Shown here in pieces: positions 6,683-14,873 of a stretch of 21,903 nucleotides of DNA. Source of the DNA: Bacilli bacterium. Lineage in GTDB: Bacteria > Bacillota_I > Bacilli_A > RF39 > UBA660. Location: positions 1 to 21,903 of the forward strand of contig JAFUFG010000062.1 in NCBI GenBank assembly GCA_017470045.1. Reading direction: 5' to 3'. The translations under genes were made by a program, and so were the position numbers. Numbering within the stretch: position 1 is the first letter of the stretch; every line of letters starts with the position of its first letter. The notes beneath the pieces were generated by a model, which saw only the letters and a list, made by a program, of their open reading frames with translations, had not been told where the DNA came from and searched no databases.

Positions 6683-7741
6683 ATGAATAATACAAAGCAA
6701 AGAGTGGAATGGGTAGATATTTGTAAAGCAATCGCAATTATATTTGTTTTTCTTGGACATTGGAATACAGTCCATTTAAAAATATTTGCATATGCTTTTC
6801 ATCTAAAACTATTCTTTTTATTATCCGGTTTTTTCGCTGCAAAAGCAGCAGAAAAGTATAATTTTAAAGAATATACAATAAAAAGAATCAAACAAATTAT
6901 TATTCCAATGATTCTTTGGGGATGGATTGGAATAATCATTAATCATTTTGAAAGTCCTATGATACTAACAGATATGATTACTTATTTAAAAGGAATCCAA
7001 TATGTGTATCCAAATTATTGGTTCTTTCCTGCAATTTTTACCATAAGTCTTTTCTATTATGGACTAAAAAGATTATATAAAAAAGACTCCAGAGTATTGC
7101 TATGCACTTATTTGCTATTACTATTTTTTGGAAAAACACCAATTATTGATTTCACAATTCCAGAATGGTGGATCTTTAATTACATTTATGTAAAAGCATC
7201 TTTCGTATACGGATTCTGGTTTGCTTTAGGAGCCTTTCTATTCCCATACTTAAAGAATTGGATAGAAAAAAAAGATACATCAGAAAAATGGAACAAATAT
7301 TTCCATATAATCGGAATAACAGCAACACTAATCACATCCGCATTATTTGTAAAAGACATCAGTGCAGTATCATTCATTGAAAAATATATACTAACAAATA
7401 ATATACTTGCGACTCATTATAATATTATTTCTACTTCGATTATTATGATATCTGTAATCTACTTTTCAACATTTTTAACAAAAATAGAAGGATTAAAGTT
7501 TATTGGAAAAAATACAATGGCACATTTAGGATTAGAATATATTACAAGAACGATCGTACCAATATATATCGTAAATGCCTTCCATTTAAACTTTACCTTA
7601 GACACAACAGTAATGGTTATTTTATTAGTAATCATCCAATTCTGGATTAATAATAAACTAATCAAATACATCAACTTATGCTTTCCAATTTTAAATGGAG
7701 AATATCCAAAAAAATCAGAAAAAATAGAACAAAAAAAATAG
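6683..7741 (+). CDS. Acyltransferase-3 family membrane protein (O-acetyltransferase-like)
   Basis: 352 aa, usual for the family. The N-terminal signature is clear: the RVEWVDICKAIAII segment leads into FVFLGHW with the presumed catalytic H26, then FHLKLFFLLSGFF. About ten hydrophobic spans follow across the whole length, ending in a Lys-rich cytoplasmic tail. Members transfer acyl, usually acetyl, groups to cell-surface carbohydrates. The fucose 4-O-acetylase-like subgroup resembles this one most by eye. It is a single-gene unit between the divergent sir2 promoter and a bidirectional terminator. No polysaccharide cluster is visible next to it, so the acceptor is unknown. Confidence 0.88.
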   Translation: MNNTKQRVEWVDICKAIAIIFVFLGHWNTVHLKIFAYAFHLKLFFLLSGFFAAKAAEKYNFKEYTIKRIKQIIIPMILWGWIGIIINHFESPMILTDMITYLKGIQYVYPNYWFFPAIFTISLFYYGLKRLYKKDSRVLLCTYLLLLFFGKTPIIDFTIPEWWIFNYIYVKASFVYGFWFALGAFLFPYLKNWIEKKDTSEKWNKYFHIIGITATLITSALFVKDISAVSFIEKYILTNNILATHYNIISTSIIMISVIYFSTFLTKIEGLKFIGKNTMAHLGLEYITRTIVPIYIVNAFHLNFTLDTTVMVILLVIIQFWINNKLIKYINLCFPILNGEYPKKSEKIEQKK

Positions 7742-7761
7742 ATTCATAGAATCTATTTTTT
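7731..7761. terminator. Bidirectional terminator between acyltransferase and ATPase operon
   Basis: An 8-bp stem (ATAGATTC / GAATCTAT) with an ATA loop is flanked by an A-run on the left and a T-run on the right, so it works for both converging transcripts. Both stop codons (TAG at 7739-7741 and TAG at 7753-7755 on the minus strand) lie inside the stem. Confidence 0.85.
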
Positions 7762-9495
7762 ATATTGAAATGCATCCGCATATTCTACAATATTTGCATC
7801 TTTATAACGACGTTCAATGACTTCCAACGTTTTCGAATTCATCGTCTTTGTAAAAGTAATAAAATCTTCACATACATTTCGTCCAACCAAACTTCGTAGC
7901 ATCTCTGGTTGATTTGTTGTGTATAAAACATTAGAAGCAAATTCCCATTTACGAGGATCTGGATTTGGAGTAATACCATTAAACTCTACTCTTAAAGTAT
8001 CTTCCCCTATTTCTGCCTTATAAGCAAGATAAGCCATAATAGCAGGATGAATCGTATGAGGTTTTGTAGGTTTCACATAATCCATTCGTTCTTGTTCTTT
8101 CTCACAAGAAGTAGCCCATTTTGTCCAATTTGCAACATCCGTATGAATATAAACATGAGCAAATCGATTATATAATGGTTCCGCAAATTCAAAAGCACTC
8201 AAAGAATCTGTAAGTTCATTACCAGCTGCCACAATACGGACATTTTCCGGTAATTTCCATTTTCCATTAATCTCACCATTTAAAACAATATTAAATGCCA
8301 TTCCTTGTAATGTTGGATTTGCATTTGTTAACTCATCAAAGAATACCAAATGTATCTTATTCGGTTCTTGTTCACTCTTTTTCATAATTTTCTTATACCA
8401 GGTAGGAGGAATCGATACACATTTACCAGATACTTCATTATAAACTTCTAATCCATTTAAAGATTCCGGTGTAGCATTTCCCATATATAAAACAACACAA
8501 TCTGGATCAATTGCCTTAATACGAGCACTCTTACCGTCACTACTCTTTCCATGTAAGAAAACCGATACATTAGACTCTATCATTCCACGAATAATATCTT
8601 CTTCTTTAACTTTCGAATAATTAAAGTGATATGGATTCTCTAGATAAGGATCAAATTCTTCACTCTTAGAATCCGATACATGTTGTAAAATCTCTTTCGT
8701 AAAAGTATTCTGTAAATAATTTTGTAAATTAGAACCATTATAACGAACCTTATTAGAATCCGAAAAAGAAACTCCAGCAAATAGAATTTTTTCAGATAAT
8801 AATAATTCTTGTTTCGTATCAACAAGATAACGAACAGGAGCAACTTCAACAATTACAGTATCCAAAGAAGAATAAGACTTCGAATTGGATAAAACACAAG
8901 AATTCTTACAAGGACAAGGTAAATATCGTTTTCCCTTATACTCTACTTCTTTAATAGTTCCAGCCCCTGGAAGATAGTATTCGCAACCAGTCAAAGAAAC
9001 TTTTCGATTCTCAATAGCATCTAAAATTTCTTCCTCATTATTAGCAACAAATTGAGGATATTCCCCAAAAGAAACAATTGGGATTCCCTTACGAGAAACT
9101 TCAGAATAATCATCTTCCGTTAATTTGGAAGTTGGAAATAAGATAGAAGGACGAACCCCACAAGAGGATTGAGGAACAGTATAACTCTTGTCCCCTACAC
9201 AAGATAGGATTCGATTTGTCTTATTGTCTGGTAAAACATAATAAGAACCACATCGATTACGATTCTTATGTAATCCAACAGAAGTACAATAGTTTGGCAA
9301 AGAACCATCAGACTCAATAATCCCACCACAAAGAATAGCAAAATCGGTAAGAATAGAACGATGACCAATCTCTGAAAAGAAAGATAAAGAATTCAATTCC
9401 TCAACACTAAGAATTCGAAAATCATCTTTTCGGTTTGGAAAAATTTTAGAATTTCTTAATTGTTTTATTAAATTTTCATTGGATTCTGCTCTCAT
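7753..9495 (-). CDS. MoxR-like AAA+ ATPase with DUF6273-like N-terminus (paralog 4, operon gene 6)
   Basis: 580 aa. The N-terminal half (about 30-285) has the layout I associate with DUF6273: TDFAILCGG, GVRPSILF, SFGEYPQF, VAPVRYLV and an LLLSEKILF strand, then a Leu/Asn stretch. It is also Cys-rich (CPCKNSC near 194-200). The AAA+ domain (about 300-550) has Walker A GKSSDGKS (316-323), Walker B VFFDE (384-388), sensor-1 N426, arginine finger R444 in YNRFAH and sensor-2 R515 in PDPRKW. All catalytic residues are intact. The start overlaps the preceding stop (ATGA) and has GAGG eight bases upstream. It is the last gene of the operon. It should be a remodelling ATPase working with the VWA protein; the client is unknown. 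Confidence 0.88.
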   Translation of the reverse strand: MRAESNENLIKQLRNSKIFPNRKDDFRILSVEELNSLSFFSEIGHRSILTDFAILCGGIIESDGSLPNYCTSVGLHKNRNRCGSYYVLPDNKTNRILSCVGDKSYTVPQSSCGVRPSILFPTSKLTEDDYSEVSRKGIPIVSFGEYPQFVANNEEEILDAIENRKVSLTGCEYYLPGAGTIKEVEYKGKRYLPCPCKNSCVLSNSKSYSSLDTVIVEVAPVRYLVDTKQELLLSEKILFAGVSFSDSNKVRYNGSNLQNYLQNTFTKEILQHVSDSKSEEFDPYLENPYHFNYSKVKEEDIIRGMIESNVSVFLHGKSSDGKSARIKAIDPDCVVLYMGNATPESLNGLEVYNEVSGKCVSIPPTWYKKIMKKSEQEPNKIHLVFFDELTNANPTLQGMAFNIVLNGEINGKWKLPENVRIVAAGNELTDSLSAFEFAEPLYNRFAHVYIHTDVANWTKWATSCEKEQERMDYVKPTKPHTIHPAIMAYLAYKAEIGEDTLRVEFNGITPNPDPRKWEFASNVLYTTNQPEMLRSLVGRNVCEDFITFTKTMNSKTLEVIERRYKDANIVEYADAFQYKK

Positions 9496-10595
9496 AAAGA
9501 TTTCCTCTTTGTATGATTTTCTTTGTCATAATAATGATTAACTTTATCAGAATCAATATTTAAATTCTTATACTTTTCTTGAACATTAGCCCAAACTTCA
9601 TCATCGTAATTACGACAGAAAGAAACAAAGTCACGAGTTAATTCTTGCCCAACTAAACTACGAAGCATTTCTACTTTACCAGTACGATATAAAATTTTCG
9701 AAGCCATTTCCCATTTTCTAGGATCTGCATTTGGAGTCTTTCCATTATATTCCGTACGTAAAGCATCCTTTTGACGCATCGAACGATAAGCAATAAAAGA
9801 AGCAATTGCTGGATGAATCTTATGAGGTTGAACAATTTCTTCAAAAGGTAACTTTTCCAACTCAGAATCTGATTCTACAGCCCATTTTAACCAATTATCA
9901 GAATCTGTATTAATATAAACATGTGCGAAACGATTAAACATAGGTGCAACCAATTCATTTGCTGCTAAAGAATCTTCTACTTCATTACCAGCAGCTACAA
10001 CCCTAGCATTCTTTGGTAATTTCCAAATACCATTCACTTCATGATCCAAAATAATATTAAAAGCTAATCCTTGAATAACAGGAGTCGTATTATTAAGCTC
10101 ATCAAAGAAAATAATATGTAACTTATCTGGTTCCTTTTCACATAAAGTTTCAATCTTATTTAACCATGCTGGTTTAATATTTAAAGATTCATTCGTATCC
10201 GAATTATAAACACTAATACCATTTAATGATTCTGGAGTTGCATTCGTCATATATAAAACAATACAATCCGGATCAATTTCTTTTACACGAGCACTCTTAC
10301 CATCACTACTTTTTCCATGTAAAAAAACAGATACATCGGATTCAATTGCTCCACGAATGATTTCTTCTTCAGAAACTTTCGAATAATCAAATCCAAAAGG
10401 ATTCGATTTTGCTTTCTTTTGAGTATTACTTTTACGAGGAAGTATTTCTTTTTCATCCTCTTTCTCTTGATTAGGATTACGACGCATTGGTGGTGCAGAA
10501 TTTCGACTAGTTTTTTTAACGCCAATACCTTGTCTTATTTTTTTCTTTGGATTAGAAGAATTCCCATAAAGATTATAATTTCCAAGATACATCAT
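9492..10595 (-). CDS. MoxR-like AAA+ ATPase without N-terminal domain (paralog 3, operon gene 5)
   Basis: 367 aa. It is a close paralog of the flanking ATPases over its AAA+ part but has no DUF6273-like region. Instead the first 65 residues are a basic, low-complexity tail (KKKIRQGIGVKKT, then Arg/Lys/Glu/Asn-rich). Motifs are intact: Walker A GKSSDGKS (94-101), Walker B FFDE with D165/E166, sensor-1 N204, arginine finger R222 and sensor-2 R293. The start is an ATG-ATG pair overlapping the upstream TGA stop, with AGGTGA before it. The tail may bind nucleic acid or an acidic partner such as the VWA protein's linker. Loss of the N-terminal domain suggests a core or common ring subunit. Both ideas are inference. 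Confidence 0.88.
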   Translation of the reverse strand: MMYLGNYNLYGNSSNPKKKIRQGIGVKKTSRNSAPPMRRNPNQEKEDEKEILPRKSNTQKKAKSNPFGFDYSKVSEEEIIRGAIESDVSVFLHGKSSDGKSARVKEIDPDCIVLYMTNATPESLNGISVYNSDTNESLNIKPAWLNKIETLCEKEPDKLHIIFFDELNNTTPVIQGLAFNIILDHEVNGIWKLPKNARVVAAGNEVEDSLAANELVAPMFNRFAHVYINTDSDNWLKWAVESDSELEKLPFEEIVQPHKIHPAIASFIAYRSMRQKDALRTEYNGKTPNADPRKWEMASKILYRTGKVEMLRSLVGQELTRDFVSFCRNYDDEVWANVQEKYKNLNIDSDKVNHYYDKENHTKRKSL

Positions 10596-12364
10596 TTATT
10601 CTTCACCTTTCCTTTCTTGTCACGAGAAAATCCATCATATTGAACCAATTCATCAATATTTAAATTCTCATAACGATTTGTAATTTCTTTCTTTTTAGAA
10701 GAATCAACAGATTTCCAAAAATCCGAAAATTGTTTACTTAAATCTTCTCCAATTAAAGATTTTAATAAATCCGCTTGATTCGTTTGATATAAAACTCGAG
10801 AAGCCATTTCCCATTTTCTAGGATCAGCATTAGGTCTTTCTCCAGTAAACTCTGTTCTTAAAGCATCACGATTTGATGCAATAAAAGCCATAATAGCAGG
10901 ATGAATCTTATGAGGAATATTCTTTTCAATATAAGGAATAAGTTCTTTCTCATCATCCGCATGAACTGCCCATTTTAACCAATCATTAATTTTAGTATCA
11001 ACATAAACATGGGCAAATCGATTATATAATGGTTCTACCAATTCATTTGCCGCAATGGAATCTGCAACTTCATTTCCTGCAGCCACAATTCGAGCATTCT
11101 TTGGTAATTCCCATTTTCCATTAATTTCTTTATCCAAAATAATATTAAATGCCATTCCTTGAATGGTAGGAGTTGCATTATTTAATTCATCAAAGAATAC
11201 TAAATGAATCTTATCCGGTTCCTTTTCACATCGAGCAACCAAATGTTCATACCAAGAAGGAGGAACATCAATCATACGTCCAGTTTTAGAATGATATACA
11301 CTAATTCCATTTAAAGATTCTGGAGTAGCATTTCTCATATAGATAATTTCACATTCAGGATCCAATTCTTGAACTCTAGAACTCTTTCCATCACTACTCT
11401 TACCATGAATCATAATAGACACATCAGCATCAATCAATCCACGAATAATTTCTTCTTCACTCTTTGAAGAGTAATCAAAAACATATGGATCTTCAATAAT
11501 TTCAGAATTAGTTTCTTCTTTCTTTTCTTCCAAAGACACTTTTTTAAAAGAAGTATGGAAAATAATATCAGATAAAAAGTATTTATTCATAAAATCATAA
11601 ATACAAGACTCATCAAAACGAGAAACAACACGATTAAATTTCATTGTTTTAGGATGCATGTCATATAAATAAGAAACATTAGAGAATAACAAATACTTTG
11701 ACATAAGAGCATTCTTATTTGGGTTATAAATCCATTCAATAGGAGATACTTTAACAAATACTCGGTCCAAATGATGATACTTATGACCATCCGATAAAAG
11801 AACACTCTTTCCCTGATTCTCCATTAAAACATATTTTTCTCCCTGATACTGATATTCTTTTAATTCTTTAGGAATAAAACTCACTTCATCAGAATCCGAA
11901 AGATTATTCGTATAAGAACCAGTAAATATGAAATCACTAGGATTTCGATCAAATTCCTTTAGCATTTCATTACTATTTTCTGCTACCCATTGAGGATATT
12001 CTCCAAATCGATGAATCAAATCACGATTTATAGGAGATACATCCATACGATCAAATAAGATTGCAGGACGACAACAAATATCACGAGCATAAGTTTTTCC
12101 TAAAATAACACGTTTATCTTCACTAGAATAGATTGCGGTTTGAAAAGGATCAAAGAATCTACCAGCAAAATAATCACCAAAATAATATCCCTTTTCCCCA
12201 CTAATCTTTGTTATATTAGCTCCAGTTAAAACCGCAAAATCCGTAACCTTCGCTTCTGTAATATCCTTTGGAAAGAATCCATTTAACTCCTCTGAAGTTA
12301 AAACAGTAAATGGTTTGTAATGTTCTTCCAAATGGTTTTCAATATAATATTCTATATCACTCAT
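10592..12364 (-). CDS. MoxR-like AAA+ ATPase with DUF6273-like N-terminus (paralog 2, operon gene 4)
   Basis: 590 aa. N-terminal region (about 20-265): TDFAVLTGA, CCRPAILF, RFGEYPQW (119-126), then VSPIEWIYNPNKNALMSKYL, which is close to the DUF6273 'PIEW..L....aLL.S' pattern. An acidic linker leads to the AAA+ domain with Walker A GKSSDGKS (321-328), Walker B FFDE with D392/E393, sensor-1 N431, arginine finger R449 and sensor-2 R516. All are intact. The start overlaps the TGA of the VWA gene (ATGA), with GAGGTGG six bases upstream, so it is translated directly after its likely partner. The ATPase half is much more like the other paralogs than the N-terminal half is. Confidence 0.88.
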   Translation of the reverse strand: MSDIEYYIENHLEEHYKPFTVLTSEELNGFFPKDITEAKVTDFAVLTGANITKISGEKGYYFGDYFAGRFFDPFQTAIYSSEDKRVILGKTYARDICCRPAILFDRMDVSPINRDLIHRFGEYPQWVAENSNEMLKEFDRNPSDFIFTGSYTNNLSDSDEVSFIPKELKEYQYQGEKYVLMENQGKSVLLSDGHKYHHLDRVFVKVSPIEWIYNPNKNALMSKYLLFSNVSYLYDMHPKTMKFNRVVSRFDESCIYDFMNKYFLSDIIFHTSFKKVSLEEKKEETNSEIIEDPYVFDYSSKSEEEIIRGLIDADVSIMIHGKSSDGKSSRVQELDPECEIIYMRNATPESLNGISVYHSKTGRMIDVPPSWYEHLVARCEKEPDKIHLVFFDELNNATPTIQGMAFNIILDKEINGKWELPKNARIVAAGNEVADSIAANELVEPLYNRFAHVYVDTKINDWLKWAVHADDEKELIPYIEKNIPHKIHPAIMAFIASNRDALRTEFTGERPNADPRKWEMASRVLYQTNQADLLKSLIGEDLSKQFSDFWKSVDSSKKKEITNRYENLNIDELVQYDGFSRDKKGKVKNK

Positions 12365-14463
12365 ACTCTGCCACCTCTTTGATATACCTTATATCCAGGA
12401 GTAGATAATTCTTTCAAAGAATCAGCATCAATATGAATAACCTTACCACCTTTTGGATGAATATCAACATCTCCAAAAACAACCCATATAGCATCCATAG
12501 GAGTTTCTGGATCATCCGCATAACCATCCGTAAAAATAATCTTATTGTCTACACGTTTTGTAAAAGACGATACCGCACATTCAAAATCCGTACCCCCTCC
12601 ACCAGTAAACTTCAATTTCTCAATATCCTTCATAGAACGAATCTCTTGAAAACCATAAAATTCAGTATCAAAGCAACCAACTTTAACCTTAGAAGATGCT
12701 AATACATTTTTACATTCTTTTAAGAAATTACGTAAAAGATCTTCATTAATAGATCCACTAGTATCTAATAAGATTTCCGTTTCAGAAGTAGGCATTTCTT
12801 CTAAATGAGATTTAATAACTCCATACTCGATTGTTGCATGACGATAAGACCAATCGACTTCATAACGAATAGAATCACGTAATAATCTTCTCCAATTAAT
12901 TAATTTAGAAGATTTTCCAATTTCCTGTAATTCACGATCAATAGAATCCGTAGTATTTCCAGCAAAAGGACTATAGGCTTCTAGTTCATCCTTCAAACTT
13001 TCCAATTTATCTTTAACCATTTCTCGATTCTTTGAAAATGTTTCTGGTTCACCCATATTTGAGAAATCATGAATGTCTTTTGTAGATTGCTTCTCTTCTT
13101 CCTTATCTTGTTGTTCATCTAGACTATCACTAGAATCATTCATTTGATTTTGAGAAATATTCTCAGAATTCTGCTCTCTTTTTGAATCATTCGAATTCTT
13201 ATGAAATAAATCAGAAACAAAATCTTTTACTTTTTGAAATAGAGATTTTTTTTGTTTCTTTGATTCTTTATCAATGGAATCACTATATTTATTTTGATTT
13301 TCTTCTTTATTTGACTCGTTCCTATTTGACTCTTTTTTATTGGAATGAACATTTTTGGAATGTTTGTTATTCTTACGACGATTATCTAAATCTTTAGCAT
13401 ATTCTTCCCAGTTTTCATGGTTATCAGTAGCATGATCTCCTTCATCAAAATCATAATCGTCTTCTTCATTCGAACCAGAAGAATTTGTTTCTTCCTCTGT
13501 TCCATTATTCGAACTACCATTATTAGACATTTCATCCTTATCTCCAGATCCCTTATTAGAGTCTTTCTTCTGATTCATTCCAGAATTTAAATCTTTTTCT
13601 TCATCTTTACTATCCATAGAATCTTTCATATCCGAACCATTATCGTTCGAATCATCTTTTTGCTTTCCGATTTTTCCATCTTTTTCTTCGTCTTTACTAT
13701 TTGAAGAATTAGTCTGTTTCTCGTCAGTAGAAGAACCATTCTTAGAAGAATCTTTTTCATTTGATTTGGAATCCTTTTTAGAGGAATCATTACCACTCGA
13801 ATTATTATTTTCAGAGTCTTTCTCAATTGAATTTTCTTGATCATTATCACCCTTAGAAGAACTACCATTATTATCTTGACGATCATCAGATATATTAGAT
13901 TCACTAGTATTTTGTTCTTTCTTCTGATCATTTTCTTCCGGAACACCAGAAGGTTGATTTTGATCTTGATCTGGAGGAGAATCTGTCTCCATCGAATTTT
14001 TTCCTTGACCTTGAGTATTACTCTTCTTAGATAAAGTCCCTTTCTTCCCAATAGGTGGTAATTTCATTTTTTTCTTTTGTTTTTCTTTTAGAATCTCATA
14101 ATAAGCTTCTGCATCATAGTCAATCGCATCTGGATTATGAATCGTTCCAGGCACAGGCTTCAATCCATCTTTTCGTAAATACGCATTGACAACAGAATCA
14201 GTAGCCACTCCCCAAAGATGCATATTCTTTCCCTTAGAACGGCCAATATGGTCAAAGGCGATATGACAAACTTCATGAGAAAGAATAAATAATTGCTGGT
14301 TCATATCGTATTTTTCAATTTGCTTTGGATTATAATAAACAGAAATTCCATCCGTATAGGCCAAATGACCTTTTTCATTCGGAATAAACTTTGTATCGCT
14401 AATAATATTTTGAAAAGCAGGATATTTTTTTACGATACGTTTTTTCATCTCCTCGATATCCAT
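12361..14463 (-). CDS. DUF2201-type metallopeptidase-like / VWA protein with long disordered linker
   Basis: 700 aa. Residues about 1-125 are a zincin-like domain with HEVCH (63-67) and the downstream LWGVATDSVVNAYL (D89), as in DUF2201 N-terminal domains. Residues about 140-480 are a low-complexity linker of Asp, Glu, Ser, Asn and Lys, holding a DNHENW segment (347-352) and an amphipathic stretch at 405-420. Residues about 500-700 are a VWA-like domain with a full MIDAS: DTSGS (567-571), T625 in GGGGTD and D646 in FTDG. In MoxR-VWA pairs the VWA protein links the ATPase ring to its target through the MIDAS. Here it is the only VWA gene among five ATPase-like genes. Whether HExxH cleaves anything is unknown. 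AGGAGG lies seven to eight bases before the ATG. Confidence 0.88.
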   Translation of the reverse strand: MDIEEMKKRIVKKYPAFQNIISDTKFIPNEKGHLAYTDGISVYYNPKQIEKYDMNQQLFILSHEVCHIAFDHIGRSKGKNMHLWGVATDSVVNAYLRKDGLKPVPGTIHNPDAIDYDAEAYYEILKEKQKKKMKLPPIGKKGTLSKKSNTQGQGKNSMETDSPPDQDQNQPSGVPEENDQKKEQNTSESNISDDRQDNNGSSSKGDNDQENSIEKDSENNNSSGNDSSKKDSKSNEKDSSKNGSSTDEKQTNSSNSKDEEKDGKIGKQKDDSNDNGSDMKDSMDSKDEEKDLNSGMNQKKDSNKGSGDKDEMSNNGSSNNGTEEETNSSGSNEEDDYDFDEGDHATDNHENWEEYAKDLDNRRKNNKHSKNVHSNKKESNRNESNKEENQNKYSDSIDKESKKQKKSLFQKVKDFVSDLFHKNSNDSKREQNSENISQNQMNDSSDSLDEQQDKEEEKQSTKDIHDFSNMGEPETFSKNREMVKDKLESLKDELEAYSPFAGNTTDSIDRELQEIGKSSKLINWRRLLRDSIRYEVDWSYRHATIEYGVIKSHLEEMPTSETEILLDTSGSINEDLLRNFLKECKNVLASSKVKVGCFDTEFYGFQEIRSMKDIEKLKFTGGGGTDFECAVSSFTKRVDNKIIFTDGYADDPETPMDAIWVVFGDVDIHPKGGKVIHIDADSLKELSTPGYKVYQRGGRV

Positions 14464-14477
14464 TTGTCCACCTCCTT

Positions 14478-14873
14478 TTAAATATGTGCTACATAAGAAT
14501 AAATATCAGGACTAATCCTATGTTCTTTTAAATTTTGACAAGTTAGAATAAGATAAGTATTTTTTGGTAAATCAAAAGTACTAATCTTACGATATTTTAA
14601 CAATTCAATAAAATGATTTTGTTGTGCAAAAGAAACCATATTAATATTAGAAATCACTAAGATTGGCATCTTCTTTATTAGAAGTTCTTGATACCAAACA
14701 GGTGGAACAAAATCAACACCTTCATAATGACCATTAAAATTGGAAATATCACAATCCGCATCTAACACAACCGCATCTGGAAAAACAGAAGCAGGAAGAT
14801 CTTCCACTAAAATTGGAATATCTTTTACTTTCAAATAATCTTTTAATAATTGTAATCTTTCTTCACAAATCAT
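14478..14873 (-). CDS. Degenerate MoxR-like pseudo-ATPase, 131 aa
   Basis: It aligns by eye with the middle of the neighbouring ATPases: PDAVVLDADCD with PDCLIIYMRNA, NFNGHYEGVDFVPPVWYQELL with SLNGITVY..IDVPPSWYKKLV, FDLPKNTYLILTCQN with WKLPENVRIVAAGN, and SPDIYSYVAHI with SEPMYNRFAHLYI. The glycine-rich Walker A loop is deleted. Walker B Asp-Glu is Ser75-Asn76. The arginine finger is replaced by Tyr127, while sensor-1 N114 remains. The C-terminal lid and N-terminal domain are absent. The frame is intact, with a good ribosome site (GGGAG) and an ATGA overlap with the first ATPase gene. That argues for a kept, catalytically dead subunit rather than decay. A role as structural or regulatory ring partner is inferred. 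Confidence 0.8.
   Translation of the reverse strand: MICEERLQLLKDYLKVKDIPILVEDLPASVFPDAVVLDADCDISNFNGHYEGVDFVPPVWYQELLIKKMPILVISNINMVSFAQQNHFIELLKYRKISTFDLPKNTYLILTCQNLKEHRISPDIYSYVAHI

Noticed and set aside
13626..14051. A 141-codon minus-strand ORF rich in Lys, Arg, Ile and Val
   Set aside because: It is an alternative frame of the low-complexity linker of the VWA gene; its composition is what frame-shifted Asp/Asn/Ser/Lys codons give, and the main frame has clear domains at both ends.
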